Part shown: piece by piece, positions 46,042-56,155 of the stretch
How positions within the stretch are numbered: the stretch's first letter is position 1
Layout of the letters: every line of letters starts with the position of its first letter
Assembly: GCA_030686995.1 (NCBI GenBank)
Contig: CM060709.1
Location: forward strand, 301,149,357 to 301,213,356
DNA length: 64,000 nucleotides
Direction: 5' to 3'
Source: Artemisia argyi
Lineage: Eukaryota > Streptophyta > Magnoliopsida > Asterales > Asteraceae
Position numbers and translations under genes: made by a program
The notes under the pieces: generated by a model
What the model saw: the letters and a program-made list of their open reading frames with translations, nothing else
What the model was told of the DNA's origin: nothing
The model's database searches: none

Positions 46042-48030
46042 TAGAAGATGATTTAGATGTTTTGTTTTTGTGTGTTTTAAAGTCTCATTTTTTTGTCAAA
46101 TCTTGTCAAATACGCTTTTTTTTAACTGGTATAATACATTTTTTGGGTTTATTATTAATCTTTTGATTATAATAGTTTTAAATGGTCACATGGTCATAGT
46201 CAAATCTGTCTTTTATTCTTTTTGGTATCTTCTTCTTGGTATTTGTGGTCAGAACTGTCAAAAAAGGTGAAATCTGGGTCTCGTTTTTCTGGATATTTCT
46301 GGGTTTTTTCTGGGAATTTTTGAAGATCATCGAGTTAGCATAGTACCTTATCGAGTAAGGAGTTCCGTTTTTTAGGATTATCGAGTTAGCCGAGCTAATA
46401 CCGAGTATGCTGTTACTTATCGAGTTACTTTTGGCGAGTTAGCCAGATTAGCAAGTATGCTAATTTACCTTATCGTTATCGAGTAAGGTTTCTATTGACT
46501 ACCTCCTAGGCCAAACTATACTTGGTTAATTTTCACTTATCGAGTAAGGACTTTATCAAGTGTGTATCCTTATCGAGTTAGGCGCTTACCGTTTGACCTC
46601 AGATCTGTCATTCATCCTTGGTCAACAACAGTTAAAACAATACAAGAAAAAGGAGATGAAGATAAACGAGTACAGAAATGAAAAACAACTACGACAACAA
46701 TATTAGCCAAACAACACTAACCAACAACATCAAATCCAATATTTATCCTAAACCCTTCATCCATATACATCACAGTCAACAACCTCGATTTTCAATCCCA
46801 ACTCCATCTCCAATCGAAGACAACCAAGATTTGTAACTAAAAGAAAGCAATCAAGATCTTAGTTTTGCTTAACTCTTACATTAATTTTTTTTTTTAAAGA
46901 TCGAATCTTAAAGAGTTCAAAACAAATCATCATTGACCCTTGTGAAGAATTAACTTCTTTTAATTTACGAACACCTTAAGAAAGAACAAAAACAAATCTG
47001 TCTCATTCTCTCTTTGGTCCGATTAAAATTAAAACACAAAATACAACTCATGCGCCTTACCCGAGACCTCATAAGAGATCTTGAAGCCCAGAAACAAGGT
47101 CTTGGTATGGTGCTCGATTTGTAGCAATAAGATTGAAAGGGACGAATCTCGTTTATGTTTCGTGTATTAATGGTGAGACTAAGGTGATATGGCTGTGTTT
47201 GTGTTTGCGCTAGACTGCAAATAGAGAGAAGAGGAGCAGATGGGGGCGGATTGTTTAAGGAGTGTGTGTAGATTTTTACCAAATGACTAATAATTAGGGT
47301 TATGTCACTTATATAGATCCCTAATTTTTTAGTTTGTTATATTTGGATCGGTTAGTGTTTGGATTTGTGAGTTGGATTGGTTAATTAGCTTGGGTCGAAT
47401 ACAAGTAATATAGTTTGTGCTTTAGAACAGATGGGCCGACTGGGTATTTCATTTGACTGAATTAACTAGTCCGGAAATTTTGTATAAATCTTGTGGAAAT
47501 TTTGTATAAATTTTGTATGAACATAACTACCGTGCTAGTTATTGTGACAGCGTGAAAGATTGACAAAGATTCATTTGAAAACACAAAACTACTTCTTTAT
47601 CGTCTACAAGACCCACTTTCATTTCACACTTACAAAACCAGTTTAGTATTTCCTCTTAAAAAAAAAAAAAAAAAAAAAAACAGTTTTTTGGCGGGAAAAT
47701 TTGAGTAAAATTTATTTTTTACAGGAGACTATACGTTCAATTTTTACGCGAAATTCAAATTTTGGTTTTACGGTGAAATTTTTGGCCCAAAATTCAAAAT
47801 TTTTAGGTCAAAATTCAAAATTTTTCGGTAAAATTTGGTGGAAAATTTTTGAAACTCAAAATTTTCTTGCAACCTTTAAATTGTATTTCATAGTGATTTT
47901 CAAATTTTGGGAGAGAAAATTTTCAAATTAAATTTTGGAGGGAAAATCAGAAATCACTTTATCGACCTTGTGTGTGACATTTTTTGGTTGATTATTTCGA
48001 TTACGTCGCAACAATCACGGGGGAGAGAAA
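46042..48030 (+). other. Element D 5' untranslated region
   Basis: Nearly 2 kb without an ORF. Between about 46325 and 46585 the motif TTATCGAGTTA/TTATCGAGTAAGG recurs at least seven times. A segment at about 46640-47480 looks unlike the rest. On the minus strand it carries a TATA-like CTATATAAGTG (about 47308-47318) and possibly captured host DNA. An A run of about 21 lies near 47659-47679, and AAATTCAAAATTTTT repeats fill 47740-47940. Confidence 0.5.
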
Positions 48031-51000
48031 ATGTATCAATCAAGTTCACAAGAGAGAAAAATGTCTGAAGTTGAGAAAAGAGCCATCCATTCTATAGATG
48101 ATTGTTTAGCATATTTTCATTCAGTTAAGATTCAATGCACGATTCTCTCAGATACAAGGTTTCCTTCATGGAGTACCTTTAATGTATTCTTCAAAACAGA
48201 AACGGATGTTCTAACCTTTCAAAGGAAACTCCGAGAAAACATAGTTCAACTTGAAAAGCAAATTAAACAGGGAAGTGATTGCATGGTAGAATTTAGAGCG
48301 CTCAATACACAGTTCAAAGAGTTCATGGCAATGGATTTTAAAGTGTTCAAAACTTCTCGAGACTATGAATCTCAAAGTAGGTTATGGAGAGAGAAAATCA
48401 ATAGTATGGAGGTTGAAGCTTTTAGAGATCAGCTTGTTTCACGACTGAGCTACTTAGAATTTGTGCTTAATGAAAGATCACTTCATCTGAGTGCTATCAA
48501 AGAACTGAAGATGCAGAAAAGAGAGTTAAAAGAAAATGTACGGGAGAATGGAAGTAAAAGGCAGACACATGAAGGAACACTCATAAATGAAGAGACGTTG
48601 AATGATAGTTTGGTATTTACCAGTAACAATGCATTATCAGAACTGCAGACTAAAAGCAGCACTTCAAGGAATGATTCAGATGCTGACGGAAAACACAAAT
48701 GTAATGATGGTTTGAATAATGCAACTGCTGTCAGTCCTTCACGAAGTTCAGTCGCACTCGTTCAGGTACATCAATCTAATGATGATGATATATTTGAAAA
48801 TGTGTTTGCTCATGAGACACAAAGTCATGGACAACCTGAGTACACTAACGACACATATGTGGTGAATCAGGATGATAGAAATATTACTCCTGAAACTCCA
48901 CATGTGGATCCTAATGGAGGTAAGGTTGAACATAATAATGTGACTCATGATCAAGAATGTGCTTCAACTGCTTTGATAATTAAGAAAATGCAATATAAAG
49001 TTACTCAATATAACAAGCTCAATTTTGAACTAAAAGAAAAAAATGTGTCATTGACAAGGGACATTGAGTGCTATAAAATACAACTTTCAAATCTGGAACA
49101 CAAGGTTAAACATGAAAAAAGTTTTGAAGTGGGATTTCAAGAATATTACAATAAAGAACAAGATCTTCAACACAAAATACGCGAATTAATTGAGTCGAAC
49201 GGAAAATTGGTTTCAAAACTCGAAAATGAAAAATGTGAACTCAAACAACAAGTTGAACAACTTCAAAAAGAGCTTTCAAAAACACAAACAGAGTTGTCTA
49301 CTTGCAAAAAGGAATTTTGTGAACATAAAGTGAGAAAAAGGAAAAAGGAAGACTCGTATCTTAACGACATTGTTGATTTAGAAGCTAAATTGAAAGTTTT
49401 TGAAAAATCTGGTTGTGATAAATCGTTGAGTGTTGAGTCTGAAAACTTAAGAGTGGAAAATGGGATGTTGAGACACGAAGATGAGAAGATTTTAAAAGAG
49501 TCAAGCGACATCCAAGAGAAACTTAAACGTCAAATATTTTCTCTTGAACAAAATTTTCAAAGATGTCAAGCACAAAGCATTAACTTTGAGCTGGCTTTAC
49601 AACACAATCTTGAAAAGCAGTCTTTTGAAAACCCCTGGATGTCAAAGCTTGAAAAAGTTGAAGATGAAAACGTGTCTATGAAATGTCAGATTTCAAAATA
49701 CGAAAAAGAGATTGAGCGTTTGAAACAGATTTACAAAAACCTATTTGATTCAATCAAAAGTTCACGAGTTCAGAAACAAAACTCAAACTTGAAACAAAAA
49801 GAGACTGAAGATTTGAAGTCTCAATTGAATGAATTTGCAGATAAAAAGTTTGAAAATGATTTGCAAAAGATTGAATCAATGAAAAAGAAAAATGTTGATT
49901 TTCAAATCACAAAAGTTTCCTTCCCAAAACCCCTGCTCGATTCTAATACTCCAGATTTTGAAAAGGAAACGGGGGAGAAAATGTATCTTTTTGAAAATGA
50001 AAATCATGAGCTTCAAACGAAAGTGGTTGAGCTTGAAACACTCTTAGCTCAACAAACAAACGATTTTGAGGATGCCAAAACCGACTTTTTCAACAAAGTA
50101 ACCAGATTTGAAAATTATTTTGAAAGACTTGAAAAAGAAAATGATGAGTTCGAACGGAAATTGGCTCGTAAAACGGATGATTCTAAAGCCGAAAAGGATC
50201 AACTTTTGAAACAAATTGCTTCTTTAGAATCAAAATTGGCATCCCAAGATTATCTTTCTCTTCAAAAAGAATACAATGATTTGAGAGTTTCATACAATGC
50301 TTTAAAAGTGAAATTTGATACTATTAACCGATCAAAGGGTAAAGCTCCAATTTCAAATGTTTCAACACCTGAAGTGAGTGTTTCGAAGAAGGTTTACACG
50401 GGTGAATCTTCAAAACCATTTTCGAAAAGGGTTTCTCAGTTTACAACCTATTCTTTGCAAAAAGGAAGGAAGTTTACAAAGAGACCAAGTTTTTCCGAAA
50501 CATTTACTTCCAAAAGGTTTTCAAATCCAAATGCTTCAAGTAAAATGAAACAAGTTCTTCACACTCCACACTCTCATTTTACACCGGTAAAGCAAGTGTG
50601 GAGACCAAAACAAGGGATTTCAAAATTCCCAAATGCTTCAAAAGAAAAGAATCATGTTTTTCAAACTCCACACTCTCGTTTTACACTGGTAAAGCAAGTG
50701 TGGAGACCAAAGCAAAGTCGTTCAAAACCTTTCAAATATTCTATATCAGAATTGCTTTCGCTGCAACATGAAAATGACTCTGCTTTGAACATTCCAAATA
50801 CTGGAAGGTTTCCATTTATCACAAAAACAAATCTTCAAAGAGAACCCATGAGGTTCAACTCTAGATGGAAATCTTCTTCTTTGGATTTTAAAACTCCAAG
50901 AGAAACACCGGGTTTCTCAAACAATTTTCAACAGAAAAAGAGTTTTAAATCTCCATTGATTCCACGAGTGTTATTTCAAAATGAAACACCGGTTTTCAGT

Positions 51001-51114
51001 CCTCGTTGGAATTCAACATCTTTAAATCAAATTGACACAACCTACAAATGGATTTCAAAATTTGGTAAACCCGTTGGTGCCGTGCTTAAATGGGCTCCCA
51101 AGGTTGTTGTCTAA
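48031..51114 (+). CDS. Element D 1027-residue coiled-coil protein
   Basis: Uninterrupted 1027-codon frame, the only protein of element D. Residues about 1-170 are helical; about 180-320 are S/T/N-rich linker. About 320-790 form long coiled coils rich in E, K, Q and L (KLENEKCELKQQVEQLQKEL, for example). The rest is basic and F/S/P-rich with a 34-residue tandem repeat (HTPHSHFTPVKQVWRPKQ and QTPHSRFTLVKQVWRPKQ), then FKTPRETPGFSNN and a WISKFGKPVGAVLKWAPK end. There is no zinc knuckle, protease or enzymatic motif. The layout (coiled coil, then W-R/K-P repeats) resembles the spacer region between gag and zinc knuckle in Asteraceae TNT1-94-like polyproteins, so it may be a gag-derived structural protein. 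That relation is from memory and the function is unknown. Confidence 0.75.
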   Translation: MYQSSSQERKMSEVEKRAIHSIDDCLAYFHSVKIQCTILSDTRFPSWSTFNVFFKTETDVLTFQRKLRENIVQLEKQIKQGSDCMVEFRALNTQFKEFMAMDFKVFKTSRDYESQSRLWREKINSMEVEAFRDQLVSRLSYLEFVLNERSLHLSAIKELKMQKRELKENVRENGSKRQTHEGTLINEETLNDSLVFTSNNALSELQTKSSTSRNDSDADGKHKCNDGLNNATAVSPSRSSVALVQVHQSNDDDIFENVFAHETQSHGQPEYTNDTYVVNQDDRNITPETPHVDPNGGKVEHNNVTHDQECASTALIIKKMQYKVTQYNKLNFELKEKNVSLTRDIECYKIQLSNLEHKVKHEKSFEVGFQEYYNKEQDLQHKIRELIESNGKLVSKLENEKCELKQQVEQLQKELSKTQTELSTCKKEFCEHKVRKRKKEDSYLNDIVDLEAKLKVFEKSGCDKSLSVESENLRVENGMLRHEDEKILKESSDIQEKLKRQIFSLEQNFQRCQAQSINFELALQHNLEKQSFENPWMSKLEKVEDENVSMKCQISKYEKEIERLKQIYKNLFDSIKSSRVQKQNSNLKQKETEDLKSQLNEFADKKFENDLQKIESMKKKNVDFQITKVSFPKPLLDSNTPDFEKETGEKMYLFENENHELQTKVVELETLLAQQTNDFEDAKTDFFNKVTRFENYFERLEKENDEFERKLARKTDDSKAEKDQLLKQIASLESKLASQDYLSLQKEYNDLRVSYNALKVKFDTINRSKGKAPISNVSTPEVSVSKKVYTGESSKPFSKRVSQFTTYSLQKGRKFTKRPSFSETFTSKRFSNPNASSKMKQVLHTPHSHFTPVKQVWRPKQGISKFPNASKEKNHVFQTPHSRFTLVKQVWRPKQSRSKPFKYSISELLSLQHENDSALNIPNTGRFPFITKTNLQREPMRFNSRWKSSSLDFKTPRETPGFSNNFQQKKSFKSPLIPRVLFQNETPVFSPRWNSTSLNQIDTTYKWISKFGKPVGAVLKWAPKVVV

Positions 51115-54030
51115 TCTCAAATTTTTGATGGCTTGTAAGTATTTCAGCTTACAACCCGGGCTTAAACATTACGACTTGTGCACACATCTCAGTGTACAAC
51201 TCGGGTTTCAAATAAAGGAAAGTGTCTTGCTAAACCATTCTTTAAAACCAAATGTGCACTTATCCTTGAAAACAAGAAGAAGTTCTCATGCAAAGCTTAT
51301 CTAAAACTTCTTAATCTTGAGCAAAATTTATTCAAAATTTTTCAAAAGGTTTTTTTTTCAAAACTTTTCAAAATTTTGCTCAAAATTTTTCAAATCTTTA
51401 CTCCCCAATTCGCTCCAAAGTTTAAAAATGTCAAAACACATGCTAGTTTTGAGGGGGAGTATTTCAGCGTATAATGTGTTAGTTACCTTGAAGCAAAATT
51501 TATTCAAGAATTTTTCAAACTGAAATTTCTAAATCTTTCAGAATTTTGCTTCAAGAAGACTCCTTCCCTCAAACTTTAAAAAGTTTAAAATTCTCAAAAC
51601 ATATGCGAGTTTTGAGGGGGAGTATTTCAAAACCAAAATGTTCCGTAAAAATCATGCTTAATTGCTTGTGCACATATAGCAGTGTACAACCCGTTCTTTA
51701 AAATTAAAGGACCCTGAGGTACGCTTCAGTGCCTCAATCCTTACATAAGGAGCGAAAGCTTCTTACTTTTGAGTAGAATTAATCAAATTTTCAAAGTTTT
51801 TTTTTTAAATTCTACTCAAAAGGACAAGTATTCCCTCTCGTAATCAAAACCTCAAAAAGTTATTTCATTTATTGAGAGGGAGTATTTGAAATGATCTTTG
51901 TTCTAAATGATTAGTTCTTGGTGAATCTCCCCATAAGACTCAAAAAGCATATTTTAATCAAAAGTTCATCAAAAACAACATCTTATATGCTATTTTTGAG
52001 GGGGAGAAAAGTAAAAGTGATTAAAATATGGATGACAATGGATGCTTTAAGATTGAATCTCGTGCGAGCTCGACTCAGAATTGACCCAGGAATTGACGAA
52101 ACAATAAAAGTTAGTAAATTCGAAAAGACTTTTCCTCGACGGGTAATAACATCAAGTTAGTTACTAGAGCTAGTTGTCACCTAAAAGCTGACAATGGAAC
52201 TCTTTAACTAGCCACGTAAGCGTGTCTCGAAAAGGATATGTCTTAGTAGAAATGTACCGTTTCGAGAAACTTTTTGTGGACTTGACCAGGCCGGCTAATA
52301 ACTTCAAGCTAGTTTAACTAGTGATGTAAGCGTGTCTCGAATCGGTCTTGTTCACTGAAAGTGGATCAATTCAAAAGTGCTTGCTCCTCCCGCATGTGCA
52401 AATTTATTTAATACTTATGAGCACATGTGAAGGGGGAGCCCTTCAAAAGTTAACACAAAACTCTCAAAGTGTTAAACCAAATGTTTGATAATTACAAACA
52501 CTTTGAGAGATTTTCAAAGGTTTCTTGGCTATTATCGGATAATCATGGAGTTATAAGGTGATTAAGATAGGAAAAACCGTCCTATGATCCGCTAGAGCCG
52601 GAGGGATCTACCCAAGAACATCTCCAATAGATAGATTTAGAAGTCCTTAGGTATGATACGAAAAAAGGAGAAAAGAATGAAAGGGGAAAGAAGGAGTTGA
52701 AGAATTAAGAAGAAAAGTAAAGAAAAGGGTGAAAAGAAATAGCCCTCCATATGTTCAACCTTAGGGCAGACACCGGGTTCAATTCATATGCTACTGGTTG
52801 TTGCTAAGGCAACACCGGTATTGAAGATAAAGTCGTCATGGACCCAGTGACGCAATGCACTAAACCTTCTTAACCACTCAAGTTCTCTTAAAAGAGCTTG
52901 TTTCATTCACACGGGGAACCAGTGTAATCTATCGACTTATCTCTTAGAGATAGTTGATATTGTAGCAGGAGACCCCTCCCTAGTCTCCATATAGGAAACC
53001 TAAGTGAGCACTTATCGAGTCTAGAGCCATGAGATACATCAAAGATCTCTTAGGAACACTTAGTATTTCTACAACTGGTGTTCTACATCAATGGACACCA
53101 GCTGTAAATTATCGAGTCCTTCGCAGATCTCAGCAATCTGCCGAGAACGTTTATGAGAGAATTACATATGCATTTCTCAATGATTGAACGGAAATCCTGC
53201 CAGGGTCAACATCAAACATCCCTGACAGCAGGTCACTTCGGTAACTCCTTGTGGGTTACGCTTAGTGTTAGCGGTGGTTCTTTAGCGGTCTACAGTCGTG
53301 GAGTGATCCCCAGCGACTCACCCAGTCATTGAGCTACTTAGTAGGTCTCGTAAGCTCCTTCAGGAGTATCTGATATGGGAACGGCCTGGATAAGGATTAG
53401 AAGGAGTCTTCACAATATGCTGTTGACGAGCTCTAATTCCTTATCTGTAAGTACCGGTTGATTATTGCTAACTGTTTACCTTCAGGTACATATCACCTCC
53501 ATGATGAGAGATTCCGCATGCTCATACATACATCTTGAATTCAAAGAAAGCTCCCTCAAAGATCTAAGCAACACAAAGTTCAAAGAAAGATTCTACGCCA
53601 AAAAGAAGAATCTACAAAGTAAAGAGACTAAAGATCAAAGTGAAAGAAAGGGAACTACGTGCATGTGGAAGTCAAAGTCCAAAGATGTATGAGCATGTTG
53701 GAATGGCGGACAACCACCATAAACGCAGAAGTGAGGAAAGGCAGATTACCCCATCATTTGATCACAACAACAAGAACGAAGTACGAAGATCACAAAGCAT
53801 GATTGGAACAAAGAATCTAGCAAGGCTATTACACAAAGACTCAAAGTTCAAAACGACAAGCATCAAAGAAGCCAAAAGATCAGTCATTTCTATTGGTGGA
53901 CCCATAACCCACAGGTCGCAAAAGAGATCTCAATGATCACCCCTTTAGGGGGAGATTGTTAGAAACACAAAAGTGAGGATCATAAATGCAATCAAAGAGA
54001 GATCTCAATGATCGTCCCTTAGGGGGAGAT
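51115..54030 (+). other. Element D 3' region with hairpin and purine-tract modules
   Basis: About 2.9 kb without a credible ORF. It has three successive modules, each an inverted repeat followed by a purine tract of GAGGGGGAG type. Arms are 51317-51329/51371-51383, 51487-51501/51541-51555 and 51766-51780/51808-51822. Tracts are at 51451-51459, 51614-51622 and 51874-51882. Further purine tracts lie at 51998-52006 and about 52429-52438. Two copies of TTAGGGGGAGATTGTT are at about 53945 and 54019, the second joining the right LTR as the functional polypurine tract. Confidence 0.7.
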
Positions 54031-54381
54031 TGTTGGGAACGTTTGAAGTGACGATCATTATCGAGTCAATGAGTCGTGTAATAGGGTACAATATTATGTT
54101 TGTACGTTAAAGATTTAATATGTTTTATGCTAGTTTATTAATGTTTTCATGTTTTGCCAAAGTCTAAGGGCTATAAGTGATATAATGTGAAAGATGTTAG
54201 TTGCCCTAGACATGGCCTATAAATAGTCTTGTAAACCTCTCATTTGAGGTTGGTTGGTTGGCTCATTAGGAATAAGAAATTCTCTTATTTCCTCTCTTGT
54301 TTCTATCTCTCTCTAAAATTTATCATATTTCTCTCTCTAGATCTAATATGTGTAAAATGATATAAAACTTGGGTCCTAACA
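54031..54381 (+). repeat. Element D right LTR
   Basis: 351 bp, matching the left LTR at all but about three positions, preceded by the polypurine tract AGGGGGAGAT (54021-54030) and followed by the aaacc target duplication. Confidence 0.95.
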
Positions 54382-54386
54382 AAACC

Positions 54387-55260
54387 ATTAGGTGAGTCTA
54401 GTACATGTGTCTTAGAAACACCTAAGGTAGAAGGTAGAAAATTTCCTGATGCTCCCATTATTGAAGATTGGTACTCAGATAGTGATGAGGAACAAGAACA
54501 GGTTGAACTAGAACATAATGTAGTAAAGGAAGAAATTCCTGCTAAAATTGAAAAAGTTGAGCCTAAAATTGAACAAGTGAAGTTTGTGACACCTGTGCTA
54601 GGTCAAGGTATCTCTAGAAGAATGGTTGAGTATAAAGAGGTTTCTAGAGAAAGAATGAATGGTTTTAAAAATAAGCCTAGGGGTAATCAGAGAAACTTTA
54701 ATAACCTAGTTTCAAACAAATTAGGTAGTGAGTTTCAATTAAGGAAAAAGGCTTGTTATAAGTGTGGTAGCTTTGAACATTTGATTAATAGCTGTCCTGA
54801 CCACAAGAAACTTGTTTGGAATCAATACTCTAGGGTGAATCACAAATATGTTAATCAGAATACTCACCCTCATCCAAATAGAAACATGATTCCTAGGGCT
54901 GTGTTGCTAAGATCTGGTGCAACTAGATCAATTTATGCTGTTAAATCAAATGGTGCTTTTAAAACCACAACTGGTTCTGTTGCTGGCTCTACTGCTAGTA
55001 AGCACTCTGCTGCTAGTAAGCAATCTGCTGCTAGTACAAAATTTTCTACTTCTGGGCCAAAAGTTTTGTCAAATACAGTTGTTGGAAATCATTTTTATGC
55101 TGTTAAGGCCTCAGCTTGTTGGGTTTGGAAACCAAAATCAAATGTTTCAAACAATGTTTCCAAAACCAGCAGTGCATCAAGTGATTTAAAGAAATTTAAC
55201 TATGTTGATGCACAAGGCAGATCCAAGTCAGTAATGGCTTGGGTCCCCAAGAGAAACTAA
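54387..55260 (+). pseudogene. Element C gag, second part
   Basis: Continuation of element C gag after element D, open from the junction (LGESSTCVLETPKVEGRKF) to a TAA at 55258-55260. It carries a second CCHC zinc knuckle, CYKCGSFEHLINSC (near 54755), then A/S/T-rich repeats and the conserved end AWVPKRN. The stop is followed by 15 bases and the protease frame continues in the same phase. Confidence 0.85.
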
Positions 55261-55275
55261 TTTCTCTATTTTCAT

Positions 55276-56155
55276 GTGCAGGGTAATCTACTGGATGAGC
55301 TTAAAGATATGGTTATAGTTGATAGTGGATGCTCTGGACATATGACAGGGGATGAGTCTCAGCTTGATGATTTTGAGGCTTTTGATGGTGGCTATGTTGC
55401 TTTTGGGAATGATCCAAAAGGTGGAAAGATTATTGGTAGAGGCACTTTAAAGACAGGGAATTTGGACTTTGAGAAGGTGTTTCTTGTGAAAGGGCTTAAG
55501 TTTAACCTCTTTAGTGTTTCACAAATGTGTGACAAAAGGAATTTTGTTCTTTTTACAGACACTGAATGTATGATCCTTTCTCCTGATTTTCAGTTGCCAA
55601 ATGATAAATTTGTGTTATTGAAGGTCCCTAGAAATGAAAATATATACAGTGACCATATTAAGAACATTGTTCCCAAAAGAGCTTTAACTTGTCTAATTGC
55701 AAAAGCTACTGTTGATGAGTCCAAATTATGGCATAGAAGACTTGGGCATTTGAACTACAAGACAATGAATAAGTTGGTGAAAGGAAATCTGGTGAGAGGA
55801 ATGCCCACAAAGTTGTTTGAAAACTGTGAGACTTGTATTGCTTGTCAGAAAGGAAAACAACAGAGAGTCTCATTCAAGTAAAAGACTGTAAATACAAATA
55901 CAGAGCCCTTGCATTTGCTACACATGGATTTATTTGGGCCTGTTTTTGTAAAAAGTTTGAATAAGAAGTCATATTGCCTAGTTGTCACAGATGATTACAG
56001 CAGGTTCACCTGGGTGTTTTTCTTAACCACTAAAGATGAAACCCCAGCTGTACTTAAAGAATTTATTACAAGAGTTGAAAATCTGCACAACCACAAAGTG
56101 AAGATTATAAGATGTGACAATGATACTGAGTTCAAGAATAGTGTGATGAACCAAT
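55276..56155 (+). pseudogene. Element C protease and integrase N-terminus
   Basis: In the same phase as the preceding gag. Aspartic protease motif IVDSGCSGHMTG at the start; then the GAG-pre-integrase domain with LWHRRLGHLNYKTMNKL and the HHCC zinc site ending CIACQKGKQ. A TAA at 55879-55881 interrupts it. The integrase core then begins with LLHMDLFGPV (first catalytic Asp) and VTDDYSRFTWVFFL, and VKIIRCDNDTEFKN (second catalytic Asp). It is cut by element B at 56155 and resumes at 63875. Confidence 0.92.

Larger units (their letters stand above)
45676..54381 (+). mobile_element. Element D: non-autonomous Copia-type element with giant ORF
   Basis: 8706 bp with 351-bp LTRs at 45676-46026 and 54031-54381, and a perfect 5-bp target duplication aaacc (45671-45675, 54382-54386) in the gag of element C. 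The two LTRs differ at about three positions, so it is recent. It contains one intact 1027-codon ORF and long non-coding flanks but no protease, integrase or reverse transcriptase. TGTTGGGAAC ends, a Met-type primer site and purine tracts like AGGGGGAGATTGTTGG suggest a Sirevirus-like Copia helper. Confidence 0.93.

Noticed and set aside
48031..51114. Host myosin- or kinesin-like coiled-coil gene
   Set aside because: The ORF lies between matched LTRs with a target duplication, lacks any motor domain and has no introns, so it belongs to element D.
53465..53936. Short open frames rich in K, S and R before the right LTR of D
   Set aside because: Low-complexity, overlapping in different frames and without a family match; treated as non-coding.
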